From Scytonematopsis contorta HA4267-MV1 (lineage in GTDB: Bacteria > Cyanobacteriota > Cyanobacteriia > Cyanobacteriales > Nostocaceae), in the NCBI GenBank assembly GCA_019359035.1, contig JAHHIC010000066.1:124001-188000 (forward strand): 64,000 nt of DNA. Direction: 5' to 3'. Below the pieces are notes generated by a model, which had not been told where the DNA came from, did no database searches, and was given only the letters and a program-made list of their open reading frames with translations. The translations under genes were made by a program, and so were the position numbers. Position 1 is the stretch's first letter; the number at the start of each line of letters is the position of its first letter. This document shows, one piece after another, positions 1 through 8,220 of the stretch.

Positions 1-832
1 GTAAAACTTCTTTTTTCTGAGCATCCAGCTGAGAAACCATTTTTTCCATCCCTCGCAAAGCACAAGTTTGCTCAAAAGCTGTTTCGGAATTATTGATAAG
101 ATTTAAGACCAAATCAAAATAAATGATGTCTTCCGACTTTTCTGCAATAGAAAGTCCTAGCAATCGCTTACCTTGGTCGTTAGATTGTAACAAATCTTGA
201 ATTTCCTTTACAGAAAACTTTACTTCCGAAGCAAGCGCACGCATTCTACCAGTAATTGACTCCATCTCAAATGTTCGCTGTGCGGAAGATGGCATAGAAT
301 TTCTGATTTCTTTGTAACGCTCAGCCAAACGCTCCATTTGCTTTTGTGTTTCTGACAAAGGAATGCTCGAAGCATAAACCTTTTGCCATTCATGCCGTAT
401 TTGCCGCATTTCCAATTGCTGTTGTGGTGGAGCAACTTCTTCTGCGAGCTTAGTTTGCTCAATTAAAAATCCCAGGGAATCACCTGTCATCGATTGCAAC
501 ATCGGCATCATCCCCGAACCATTAATTTCTCCTGCTGGGGTTTTCACTGCTCCACCACTAAGAGCAAAAACTTTCAGTGTTGATGGCAGCCAAATTAGTG
601 CTAAAAAAACTGCTGTTGTATTAGTGACTTTAAATTTAAAAGAAAATTCTTTACCTAAATTAACTTCACAGGTACTGAGAACAATCAAAAGACTACTAAT
701 TATTAACCAGTATTTTGGAAGTTCGACGATGCGACTAAGCAACCAATCTATAGCTTCCTTGCTAATTTGGCTGCTCTCGGATTTTGTATCTAACTGACTG
801 TTTTGTTTATTTTTATCTTCTGTATTTTGCAT
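1..832 (-). CDS. Partial membrane-associated protein of unknown function
   Basis: An open frame runs from the ATG at 832 on the minus strand off the left edge, so the C-terminus is missing. The first 30 residues are polar (MQNTEDKNKQNSQLD...). Two hydrophobic stretches follow at about residues 40-55 (YWLIISSLLIVLST) and 67-80 (TAVFLALIWLPS), suggesting membrane anchoring. The rest of the visible part is helical and charged, with many Glu/Lys/Gln, and may form a coiled coil. I do not recognise a family. It lies downstream of the RES/antitoxin pair on the same strand, so a link to that island is possible but unproven. The frame is clean and codon use resembles the neighbours. Confidence 0.7.
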   Translation of the reverse strand, partial: MQNTEDKNKQNSQLDTKSESSQISKEAIDWLLSRIVELPKYWLIISSLLIVLSTCEVNLGKEFSFKFKVTNTTAVFLALIWLPSTLKVFALSGGAVKTPAGEINGSGMMPMLQSMTGDSLGFLIEQTKLAEEVAPPQQQLEMRQIRHEWQKVYASSIPLSETQKQMERLAERYKEIRNSMPSSAQRTFEMESITGRMRALASEVKFSVKEIQDLLQSNDQGKRLLGLSIAEKSEDIIYFDLVLNLINNSETAFEQTCALRGMEKMVSQLDAQKKEVL

Positions 833-861
833 TTTAGAGACAACCCTTTAAAATAAAAATA

Positions 862-1608
862 TTAATTTATTAATTTATAGTCATTAGGAAAAATAAAGTT
901 TATATTATTCTTTTTTCCTACTTTTATAATATGAACTTTTAATTCTTCATAAGTTAGTAAATGAATAGCTTCGGGTAAGTGTAATAAATTTTCTGCACGG
1001 TCGTAAAGCGCAATAGACTCTTCATTATTATGAGCATTGCAGTAAATAATTCCTTGGATTTCTGTATAAATCTTTGTTTGGTTATAAAAATAGCGTGACC
1101 AAGCTTGACTGACTTCATATTTACCCACTTTTGACAAACTTGCTTCGTTCGCACCAGCTCGCATTGCTCCGTTATTACGTATGTCCAACAAATTTAAATC
1201 TTTTTTAGCTTTAAGAATTACTAGGGAATACTCTTCTGTAATATACGCAGCATCTGCTGTGTTTCCAAACACTTCTACTAGGCAGCAGGAAAATTCTTTA
1301 CCAAAGTAAGATATACCACGCTGTGAATCTTTGCTAGGTTTAGATTCCTGTACCTTATATGTAAGGTAAGGAGGCTCACCTCGATGATGGTCAAAGCGAT
1401 TCAAAGGGCCGTAATAGCGAAAATCCAGAGGACTGGGACAATATTCTGAGGTACAACGGTAAATTCTAAAAAGCTTTGTACCTTTTTTTAAAGTGTAAAA
1501 TATTGGATTCGCACGGTCATCGCTAGAAGAAAGTGGCGGATGGATGATTGGAACCACCTTATATTGCTCCTCAATTGATTGACAGGATGTAAAAAAAACT
1601 TGATGCAC
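862..1608 (-). CDS. RES-domain toxin (putative NAD+-degrading)
   Basis: This 248-residue protein has the RES-domain pattern: an Arg in LFRIYR (about residue 48), RFDHHRGEPPYLTY (about 72-85), ISYFGKEFSCCLVEVF (about 99-114) with the conserved Tyr and Glu, and a C-terminal WSRYFYN...GIIYCNAHNNEESIALYDR block. Characterised RES toxins (ParT, MbcT) degrade or modify NAD+ or modify PRPP synthetase and are held inactive by an MbcA/ParS/Xre antitoxin. That partner lies upstream on the same strand (1813-2457). The start is GTG at 1608, with an in-frame stop 15 nt before it. The 204-bp gap to the antitoxin is unusually long for this system. Identification is by motif only; activity is inferred. Confidence 0.8.
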   Translation of the reverse strand: MHQVFFTSCQSIEEQYKVVPIIHPPLSSSDDRANPIFYTLKKGTKLFRIYRCTSEYCPSPLDFRYYGPLNRFDHHRGEPPYLTYKVQESKPSKDSQRGISYFGKEFSCCLVEVFGNTADAAYITEEYSLVILKAKKDLNLLDIRNNGAMRAGANEASLSKVGKYEVSQAWSRYFYNQTKIYTEIQGIIYCNAHNNEESIALYDRAENLLHLPEAIHLLTYEELKVHIIKVGKKNNINFIFPNDYKLIN

Positions 1609-1812
1609 CTGTCTGACTAAGTTTCAAGTCGTATTTAATACTTCTTTCGTTAAAGATACAAATCATCCTGATGTTTTTACGGAAACAATCCAAAAAAATC
1701 AGTAAAATTTCTGATGCTTTTTTGTTCGCAAAAAAATAAGAACCCGGCTTCTTATAGAAACTGGATTCATAATCAATTGATGAAATTGTAATAATATTTA
1801 TGTACTATGTAC

Positions 1813-2457
1813 TTAAAGAACTCCTACAATTTTTGCTAGAGAAATTACTTCATCTTTGTTACCTCGCTTTAAGGCATCTATAGGTGTAAATCCATCCAAT
1901 GCAGGATTTGGTCTGGTTAACCAACTAATTTTGGAAAAATCAGGCACTTTTAACGCTTTCAGTACATCAGGCAATCCATCAATTACCCCGTCTGCCGCTT
2001 GTGGGTCAAATTGCCAGCGTGGAAACTTTAAGACACCAGCATCTTTTACTGCAACTAGGTCATTTCTTTTAAATCTATCGTGGGGTGTCTGACGACTTTT
2101 TGCATTTATTAGTTTTGCTACTTCAGGCGCAGTTAGTGAGTCATCTAATATTTTTTTTCTCCATTCAAAAAAATTTTCTAGGGATGTAGATTCTAATTTA
2201 TATTTTTCTTCTTCACTAATTGGTTCAACGCCTAAAGAAGCAGCCAAGTCTCTTTGAGCTTGAGAAATCTTTGGAGTCATTTGAATATGCTCGACTAAGT
2301 GTTCAATTTGCTCAGCGGGTAAGTTATAAAGAGCTTCTACTGCTTGTGCTATTAATTCTAATCTCCTTTGAGTTACAGGTTTTGCCGAAGCACCATTGAT
2401 TGTTTTAGTTATGGGCTTTACCCGAGGAGCGTCTGACGTGAGAGTGATTGCAGCCAT
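1813..2457 (-). CDS. MbcA/ParS/Xre-type antitoxin of RES toxin
   Basis: A 214-residue protein. Residues about 108-150 (LTAPEVAKLINAKSRQTPHDRFKRNDLVAVKDAG...FPRWQFDP) look like the DNA-binding helix-turn-helix segment of DUF2384-type antitoxins. The C-terminal part (SWLTRPNPALDGFTPIDAL, KRGNKDEVISLAKIVG) is the usual toxin-binding domain of the Xre/MbcA/ParS family. The N-terminal 100 residues are helical and less familiar. It precedes the RES gene on the same strand, as expected of an antitoxin. By family behaviour it should neutralise the toxin and repress its own promoter, which would lie in the 180-bp region shared with the divergent NACHT gene. Confidence 0.78.
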   Translation of the reverse strand: MAAITLTSDAPRVKPITKTINGASAKPVTQRRLELIAQAVEALYNLPAEQIEHLVEHIQMTPKISQAQRDLAASLGVEPISEEEKYKLESTSLENFFEWRKKILDDSLTAPEVAKLINAKSRQTPHDRFKRNDLVAVKDAGVLKFPRWQFDPQAADGVIDGLPDVLKALKVPDFSKISWLTRPNPALDGFTPIDALKRGNKDEVISLAKIVGVL

Positions 2458-2595
2458 AATCTGACCTTTAGGGATAAACGAGAAAGTATATTATCAAACT
2501 AAATTATTGAATTCAGATGAACTACTGTAAGAGATGTCCAACTAATTCTAGTTTCACAGGCAGACGTATGTTTTCCGGATGGAGTTAGAAGTGAT

Positions 2596-2632
2596 TTATG
2601 TATAATATATGTATGACTTGTGTATGATTTAT
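2596..2632 (+). promoter_or_regulatory. Direct-repeat region and possible -10 upstream of XRE-NACHT gene
   Basis: The sequence contains TATAAT (2601-2606) 35 bp before the ATG at 2641, and TGTAT(A/G)-type words repeated about every 10-11 bp between 2598 and 2627. Such helically phased repeats could be an operator for the XRE domain of the downstream protein or for the divergent antitoxin. This is inference from pattern and position only. Confidence 0.3.
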
Positions 2633-2640
2633 TGTCAAAT

Positions 2641-4125
2641 ATGAAAACCAAACGCTCGCTCCAAGTCTCACCAGAGGGTATCGCAAAAGCAAAGGCTGCA
2701 CTGATTAGTCACTCACTCACACAACAGCAGTTAGCGTCAGACTTAGGAATTAGTCGTCAACCCGTTAATAAGTTTTTTCAAGGGAAACCTATTGAACGCT
2801 ACATTTTTTTTGATATTTGTGAGCAACTAGACCTAGATTGGAATGAAATTGTCGCATCATTCTGGCTTACAGATACGGAAGATGCAGCAAATATTATGCC
2901 GATTGACAGTTTAGTGAAAGAAATGAGAGAAAAAATAAAACCCAGCATCCAAGAGCGATGTAGCACAATGCGGGTTTTAGATATGAGTAAGCCTATGGAG
3001 TTAAATAAAATTTATACTCCGGTTTATATTTCGGAGAAAATTTCAGCTAAACGCTGTTTAGATATTGAGCAACTTATAAAAGACTATGAAAAATATGATA
3101 ATTTCGCATTTTTGTCAACAGAAAGCTTTCCAGGAATAGAAGTTGTTAATAGATATTCAAAGTTAATAATTTTCGGTAAAGCTGGGGGTGGTAAAACGAC
3201 TTTTTTGAAATATCTAGCACTTCAATGTGTAGAGAATAACTTTTATTCTCATCTTGCTCCTATTTTTATATCCTTAAGGGAATTTGCAGAGACTACTAAT
3301 AAACCGGGACTATTAGAATACGTGGTTAAAATTATAGAAAAATCTTACTATCCACGAGAAGACAAAACAAATGTAACTGAGCTTTTGCTAAATCAGGGAA
3401 AATTTTTTATTTTCCTCGATAGTTTGGATGAAATTCCTATCGATGATAACATTCGTATTCTCAAAGAAATTCAACATTTTTCTGAATACTTTCCAACGAA
3501 TAAATTTATAATTACATCTCGTTTCGCAGCCCAAGAATATCTATTTGAGAAATTTACAGAAGTAGAATTAGCAGATTTTGATGATGAACAAATTTCCATT
3601 TTTGCAGATAATTGGTTTAAAAATGCATCTGGTAAATCAAATATTTTTATAAAATCTCTGGAAAGCGATGCACAAATAAAAGAATTCGCGAAAACACCAC
3701 TTTTACTTGTATTACTATGTTTAAAATTTGAAGATATAGGGTACTTTAAAAGAAACAATTATGATTTTTATCAAAAAGTAGCAAATATATTTTTTAGGAA
3801 ATGGGACTTACAACGAGGTATTCAACGTAAAACTATTTACTCAAAATTGACAAGAGAGCAAAAAGAATACCTGCTAGGTTTTATTGCGATAGGTGTATTA
3901 GAATTAGGTAAATATTTGTTCACAAAAAAATTTGTTAAAGAACAAATTAATTTTTGTATTAGCAATCTCCCTTCTTATTCTGACAAAGTAGATATACCAC
4001 AAATCAATAGTGAAGCAATTTTCAAATCTATTTTGGTTGAAGATGGCTTAATAGTAGAGCGTGGACAAGGTATTTATTCATTTTCTCATATAGCTTTATA
4101 TGAATATTTTGCGGCTAAAGTTTAA
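2641..4125 (+). CDS. XRE-NACHT NTPase, C-terminally short
   Basis: The N-terminal helix-turn-helix (LTQQQLASDLGISRQPVNKF, about residues 27-46) is followed by a NACHT NTPase. Walker A is GKAGGGKTT (about 179-187), Walker B is FFIFLDSLDEI (about 255-265), and NKFIITSR is the sensor strand. A winged-helix/helical part ends FSHIALYEYFAAKV. In related STAND proteins this FSH...EYF motif is followed by one hundred or more further residues, so this 494-residue product appears truncated just before a repeat-rich stretch. The ATG at 2641 fits the conserved MKTKRSLQV start; a GTG at 2620 is possible but less likely. Bacterial NACHT proteins act in anti-phage defence, and the adjacent RES toxin pair fits that setting. 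Confidence 0.85.
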   Translation: MKTKRSLQVSPEGIAKAKAALISHSLTQQQLASDLGISRQPVNKFFQGKPIERYIFFDICEQLDLDWNEIVASFWLTDTEDAANIMPIDSLVKEMREKIKPSIQERCSTMRVLDMSKPMELNKIYTPVYISEKISAKRCLDIEQLIKDYEKYDNFAFLSTESFPGIEVVNRYSKLIIFGKAGGGKTTFLKYLALQCVENNFYSHLAPIFISLREFAETTNKPGLLEYVVKIIEKSYYPREDKTNVTELLLNQGKFFIFLDSLDEIPIDDNIRILKEIQHFSEYFPTNKFIITSRFAAQEYLFEKFTEVELADFDDEQISIFADNWFKNASGKSNIFIKSLESDAQIKEFAKTPLLLVLLCLKFEDIGYFKRNNYDFYQKVANIFFRKWDLQRGIQRKTIYSKLTREQKEYLLGFIAIGVLELGKYLFTKKFVKEQINFCISNLPSYSDKVDIPQINSEAIFKSILVEDGLIVERGQGIYSFSHIALYEYFAAKV

Positions 4126-4127
4126 AT

Positions 4128-4216
4128 ACAGAGAGGCGATAAAGAGGCGATAAAGACGCGATAAAGAGGCGGACGCGATAAAGAGGCGATAAAGACGCGA
4201 TAAATCGCGTCTCTAC
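4128..4216. repeat. Short GAGGCGATAAA/GACGCGATAAA tandem repeats
   Basis: Directly after the stop of the NACHT gene, units of 11-12 bp (GAGGCGATAAA and GACGCGATAAA variants) recur about seven times and end in ATCGCGTCTCTAC. The last motif is half of a palindromic repeat whose other form appears at 4808-4836 (GTAGAGACGCGATTAATTC). It looks like local expansion of a dispersed palindromic repeat. Confidence 0.75.
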
Positions 4217-4252
4217 AGATTTTATTTATATCAGGCGTTTCGTGAAATGGTC

Positions 4253-4618
4253 TCAGTTTTCCGTAAATGTATAAGAATCCGTCTCGCAAAGATTGACTTT
4301 ACGCTCTTCTACAACGTCACCATCTTCAAATTTAGCTTGAATGTCAAAGTAACATTCATTCTGACCAAAACCACTAAAAGTTATCATTTGAGATTCACCA
4401 GCATTTAATACGTCACTACCTAAGACATCTTCTTCCCAGTCATTTGTATTAGTACGCGAAACATGTAAATTAACAATTGGTTCACTGGTTCTATTAATAA
4501 CTCTAAAGTTACGTCTATCAGCTCTAGCTACCTGAGAAGTGAAGATAACTAAAGAAGAAGATAAAGCAATTCCTGCAATTAACTTAAAAGTGGATTTTTG
4601 AAAACGATTTGCATTCAT
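4253..4618 (-). CDS. Small secreted protein of unknown function
   Basis: The 121-residue product begins with a clear Sec signal peptide: basic MNANRFQKSTFK, a hydrophobic core LIAGIALSSSLVIF, and a probable AxA-like cleavage site near VARADR. The mature part of about 88 residues is acidic and has two cysteines (NECYF and NLCET) that could form a disulfide. It contains the stretch NRTSEPIVNLHVS. I recognise it as a type of small exported protein common in cyanobacteria but can assign no function. It stands alone between repeat-rich intergenic stretches. Confidence 0.65.
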   Translation of the reverse strand: MNANRFQKSTFKLIAGIALSSSLVIFTSQVARADRRNFRVINRTSEPIVNLHVSRTNTNDWEEDVLGSDVLNAGESQMITFSGFGQNECYFDIQAKFEDGDVVEERKVNLCETDSYTFTEN

Positions 4619-4807
4619 GATGTTTATTTACTTGCTGCTAGAAGTTGTTTTTCAAAAAGATTTAATCTATAAATCAACAATAAAATACATCCAAATCCTT
4701 GTCGTCAACAAAAATACTTAAACACATATTTATTTTTAATAAACTACTTTGTATATTTTTTGTAAATATTTTAAACAATAGTAATTTACCGAAAAAATTA
4801 TAATAAT

Positions 4808-4836
4808 TGTAGAGACGCGATTAATTCGGTCTCTAC
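4808..4836. repeat. Dispersed palindromic GTAGAGACGCGATTAAT repeat
   Basis: A short imperfect palindrome (TGTAGAGACGCGATTAATTC...GTCTCTACA) of a kind found dispersed in Nostocales genomes. Half of it also lies at 4203-4216. It sits in an AT-rich 240-bp gap between two minus-strand genes, where I see nothing else. Confidence 0.6.
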
Positions 4837-4861
4837 ATAATTTGTAACGCGATACCGTAAA

Positions 4862-5059
4862 CTACCTAGAACCTTTCAACGCTTTAGTAAAATTTCGTCG
4901 ATAGGACTTACTAGTAATCAACAACGCAGGCCACAATATTGATAAACCTAAACGATAGGGTAGACTACGGCTATAAGTCGTCCGCTCAAACCCCTTCCAG
5001 AATTTCCAAGCTCCGTAAACATAACCAATAAATAATCCGACAAAGAGTAATTCAGACAT
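4862..5059 (-). CDS. Small inner-membrane protein, unknown
   Basis: A 65-residue product with a hydrophobic N-terminal segment (SELLFVGLFIGYVYGAWKFW), a second hydrophobic stretch (LGLSILWPALLI) and a basic tail (KSYRRNFTKALKGSR). This is the composition of a two-segment membrane protein with positive charges on the cytoplasmic side. A GGAG is present about 12 nt upstream of the ATG. No family is recognised. Overlapping open frames on the same strand lack such a pattern, so this frame is preferred. Confidence 0.5.
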   Translation of the reverse strand: MSELLFVGLFIGYVYGAWKFWKGFERTTYSRSLPYRLGLSILWPALLITSKSYRRNFTKALKGSR

Positions 5060-5422
5060 TCCGAGTGACTCCGCAAGTGACTGACTGAAATAGGGTTAAT
5101 AAATACTACAAAATACAAGCTCACTATCTCCGAAACAGAGAGCAAAAAATATCGTAACTTCGTCAGGAAGGTTTATATACCTCCTCCCACTACAGTTTAA
5201 GGTAGCTTCCCCTATGCTGGCTAGGAAAAAACTATGTTCCCTCTCCCCTCTTCCCTCTTCGTGTCCTATGCCGAAGCGGCACGCTGCGCGAACGTATCTT
5301 CGTGGTTGATTTTCTGACGACAAACGGGTTAGTGTGGCCGCATTGAGACTTTATTTTCTCTAGCGAGATGCTTCTTACGGATGTGTGTAAGGTTCACATT
5401 CCGTAGGACACTAAAGATAAAG
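5060..5422. other. Intergenic region without supportable gene
   Basis: I see no convincing coding frame here. One 75-codon minus-strand frame (5096-5323) has no recognisable features and runs through GC-rich palindromic words such as GAAGCGGCACGCTGCGCGAA. The region presumably carries the promoter of the downstream sugar-nucleotide gene. Confidence 0.5.
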
Positions 5423-5444
5423 AACAATTACAAATTGTTTTTTT
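5423..5444 (+). terminator. Terminator-like hairpin upstream of mannose-1-P guanylyltransferase gene
   Basis: The stem AACAATT/AATTGTT with loop ACA is followed by five T residues, ending about 47 bp before the start codon. It could end transcription from upstream or act as a leader hairpin. The AT-only stem is weak, so confidence is low. Confidence 0.3.
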
Positions 5445-5491
5445 GGGTCTAGCAGCATCGAGGAAGTCAAGCAAACCGCTCAGGAGGATTT

Positions 5492-8020
5492 ATGCGTGCA
5501 GTACTAATGGCAGGTGGTTCGGGAACGCGACTTCGTCCCTTAACTTGTGACTTGCCAAAACCAATGGTGCCGATTCTCAATCGCCCAATTGCTGAACATA
5601 TTATCAATCTTCTCAGACGACATAACATTACCGAAGTCGTTGCCACGTTACATTATTTACCCGACTCTTTACGGGACTATTTTCAGGACGGTAGCGATTT
5701 TGGCGTACAAATGACTTATGCCGTGGAAGAAGACCAACCTCTAGGAACAGCGGGCTGTGTAAAAAATATAGCTGAGCTATTGGATGAGACATTTTTAGTT
5801 ATTAGCGGGGACAGTATAACCGATTTTGACCTGAGTGCCGCAATTGAATTTCACAAACGAAAAAAATCAAAAGCAACTTTGATTTTGACCCGTGTCCCCA
5901 ACCCAATTGAATTTGGGGTGGTCATCACTGACGAAGAAGGTCGAATCAACCGTTTTCTAGAAAAACCTTCTACCAGCGAAATTTTTTCTGATACAGTCAA
6001 CACTGGTACTTATATTTTGGAGCCAGAAGTTCTAGAATACTTACCAGCAAATACTGAATGTGACTTTTCTAAAGATTTATTTCCTTTACTCCTAGCGAAA
6101 AATGACCCAATGTACGGCTATGTTGCCGATGGTTATTGGTGCGATGTCGGACACCTCGATGCTTATCGTGAAGCTCAGTATGATGCCCTTGAAAGAAAAG
6201 TAAAACTAGAATTTGCTTATAAAGAAACTTCCCCCAATATTTGGGTTGGTCAAAATACTTACATCGACCCCACTGCCAAAATTGAGCCACAAGTAGTGAT
6301 TGGTGATAATTGCCGTATTGGGGCACGGGTACACTTAGAATCCGGTACTGTCATTGGTGATAATGTCACCGTTGGTTCTGATGCCAACCTCAAGCGTCCA
6401 ATTCTTTGGAACGGTGCAATAATCGGTGAAGAAGCCAATCTGTCGGCTTGTGTAATTTCTCGTGGCACCCGTGTAGACCGCCGTGCCCATGTATTAGAAG
6501 CTGCTGTAGTTGGTTCGCTTTCGACAGTGGGAGAAGAAGCTCAAATCAGCCCAGGAGTAAGAGTTTGGCCGAGCAAAAAAATTGAATCTGGTGCGATTTT
6601 AAACATTAATTTAATTTGGGGTAATACAGCCCAAAGAAATTTATTTGGACAACGAGGTGTCCAAGGTCTAGCCAATATTGACATTACTCCAGAGTTTGCC
6701 GTCAAATTGGGAGCAGCTTACGGTTCAACATTGAAACCAAGTTCAAAAGTAACCGTTTCCCGCGACCAACGCAACATTTCTCGTATGGTCACTCGTTCGT
6801 TAATAGCTGGTCTGATGTCGGTAGGTGTAGATATTCAAAACCTCGATGCAACAGCAATACCCATCGCTCGTACCGTCATTCCCACAATGGGTGTAGCTGG
6901 TGGTATTCACGTAAGAGTACACCCCGACCGACCCGATTATATTTTGATTGAGTTCATGGATGGTAAGGGAATCAATATATCTAAAGCCCTAGAGAAAAAA
7001 ATTGAAGGGGCTTATTTTAAAGAAGATATGCGTCGTTCCCAACTTCATGAAGTGGGTGATGTCTCCTACCCCAGTCAAGTATCAGACCTATATTGCACAG
7101 CTTTTGAGAAATTACTACATATTTCTACAATTCGTAACAGTCGCGCTAAAGTCGTGATTGACTACGTTTATGCTGTGTCCGGTGCTGTGTTGCCCCAAAT
7201 GTTAGATAATTTTGGTGCGGATGTAGTGGTGTTGAATGCGAGCTTGAATAAAACATCAATGACCCCAACCAACCGAGAAGGACTTTTGACCCAATTAGGT
7301 CATGTAGTCGAAGCGGTAAAAGCAAACTTTGGTATTCAGGTTTCTGCCAACGGGGAACAGCTAATTTTAGTTGATGAATCAGGTATTCCCATCCGTGGGG
7401 AAATGTTAACGGCCCTTATGGTAGAAATGATACTAACCTCAAATCCCAGAGGAACAGTAGTAGTACCAGTTCACGCTTCTTCCGCAGTGGAACAAATAGC
7501 CCGTCGTCACGATGGTAAGGTAATTCGTACCAAAGCTAACCCCACCGCGTTGATGGAAGCTTGTCAGAAAAATCCCAATGTGGTGCTAGGTGGAAGCGGT
7601 GATGTTGGTTTTATCTTTCCCCAATTACATCCAGGATTTGATGCTATGTACTGCATAGCCAAACTAATTGAAATGCTCACCATCCAAGAGCGGTCTATTG
7701 CCTCTGTCCGTTCGGAATTACCGAGGGTGATTCACAAAACTTATACAGTCCGTTGTCCCTGGACAGTAAAAGGTGCCCTAATGCGACACTTAGTAGAAAC
7801 CCATCCGGCTCAAAATCTGGAACTAATCGATGGAGTGAAAATTTGCCAACCCTATGACGACAGTTGGATTTTAGTCCTCCCAGACGCTAGCGAACCATTA
7901 GTACATTTATATGCAAACAGCAACGACCGCGAATGGGTGGACGACTCCTTAAGACAATACCGCGCTCGTGTCCAATCTTTTGTTGAAAGAGAACAGGAAG
8001 CGGTTGTGGTGGAGGTTTAA
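5492..8020 (+). CDS. Mannose-1-phosphate guanylyltransferase fused to degenerate phosphomannomutase domain
   Basis: Residues about 1-235 form a nucleotidyltransferase domain with the signature MAGGSGTRLRPLTCDLPKPM at the start and GYWCDVGHLDAYREA near its end. Residues about 250-370 form a left-handed beta-helix of hexapeptide repeats (IGDNCRIGARVHLESGTVIG). Residues about 385-830 follow the phosphomannomutase/phosphoglucomutase fold. The TASHNP phosphoserine loop is replaced by GGIHVRVHPDRP, and the DGDxDR metal loop by VSANGEQ, so this domain is probably not catalytic. The protein should make GDP-mannose-type nucleotide sugars for glycans. A strong AGGAGG lies 4 nt before the ATG. The gene is convergent with the ABC ATPase gene. 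Confidence 0.88.
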   Translation: MRAVLMAGGSGTRLRPLTCDLPKPMVPILNRPIAEHIINLLRRHNITEVVATLHYLPDSLRDYFQDGSDFGVQMTYAVEEDQPLGTAGCVKNIAELLDETFLVISGDSITDFDLSAAIEFHKRKKSKATLILTRVPNPIEFGVVITDEEGRINRFLEKPSTSEIFSDTVNTGTYILEPEVLEYLPANTECDFSKDLFPLLLAKNDPMYGYVADGYWCDVGHLDAYREAQYDALERKVKLEFAYKETSPNIWVGQNTYIDPTAKIEPQVVIGDNCRIGARVHLESGTVIGDNVTVGSDANLKRPILWNGAIIGEEANLSACVISRGTRVDRRAHVLEAAVVGSLSTVGEEAQISPGVRVWPSKKIESGAILNINLIWGNTAQRNLFGQRGVQGLANIDITPEFAVKLGAAYGSTLKPSSKVTVSRDQRNISRMVTRSLIAGLMSVGVDIQNLDATAIPIARTVIPTMGVAGGIHVRVHPDRPDYILIEFMDGKGINISKALEKKIEGAYFKEDMRRSQLHEVGDVSYPSQVSDLYCTAFEKLLHISTIRNSRAKVVIDYVYAVSGAVLPQMLDNFGADVVVLNASLNKTSMTPTNREGLLTQLGHVVEAVKANFGIQVSANGEQLILVDESGIPIRGEMLTALMVEMILTSNPRGTVVVPVHASSAVEQIARRHDGKVIRTKANPTALMEACQKNPNVVLGGSGDVGFIFPQLHPGFDAMYCIAKLIEMLTIQERSIASVRSELPRVIHKTYTVRCPWTVKGALMRHLVETHPAQNLELIDGVKICQPYDDSWILVLPDASEPLVHLYANSNDREWVDDSLRQYRARVQSFVEREQEAVVVEV

Positions 8021-8031
8021 TTCACACACAA

Positions 8032-8074
8032 ACCTAACCCCCCTACCCCCCTTCCCTTGTAGGGAAGGGGGAAA
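8032..8074. repeat. CCTAACCCCCCTACCCCCC hairpin repeat, copy 1
   Basis: The left flank CCTAACCCCCCTA is followed by a hairpin with stem CCCCCTTCCCT/AGGGAAGGGGG and loop TGT. Further copies lie at 8175-8212 (inverted), 11036-11078 (inverted) and 63157-63196. Between the convergent genes here the two opposed copies may serve as a bidirectional terminator. Confidence 0.8.
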
Positions 8075-8174
8075 TTAAGACGCACCTAAGAACAACGAGA
8101 GAGGTTTGGAGAGGGGTCTTTTTTTACTGCCATTGATATAACAGTTTTAGTTTGAGTGTAAATACAAAATCTTA

Positions 8175-8212
8175 CTCCCCTTCCCTGTAAGGGAAGGGGT
8201 TGGGGGTTAGGT
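8175..8212. repeat. CCTAACCCCCCTACCCCCC hairpin repeat, copy 2 (inverted)
   Basis: The stem CCCCTTCCCT/AGGGAAGGGG with loop GTA is followed by TTGGGGGTTAGGT. It is an inverted variant of the copy at 8032 and ends just before the stop codon of the minus-strand ABC ATPase gene, a position suitable for termination. Confidence 0.75.
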
Positions 8213-8220
8213 CAGTTCAT

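Noticed and set aside
5096-5323. 75-codon minus-strand frame upstream of the guanylyltransferase gene
   Set aside because: No Shine-Dalgarno site, no domain, and it crosses palindromic intergenic words.
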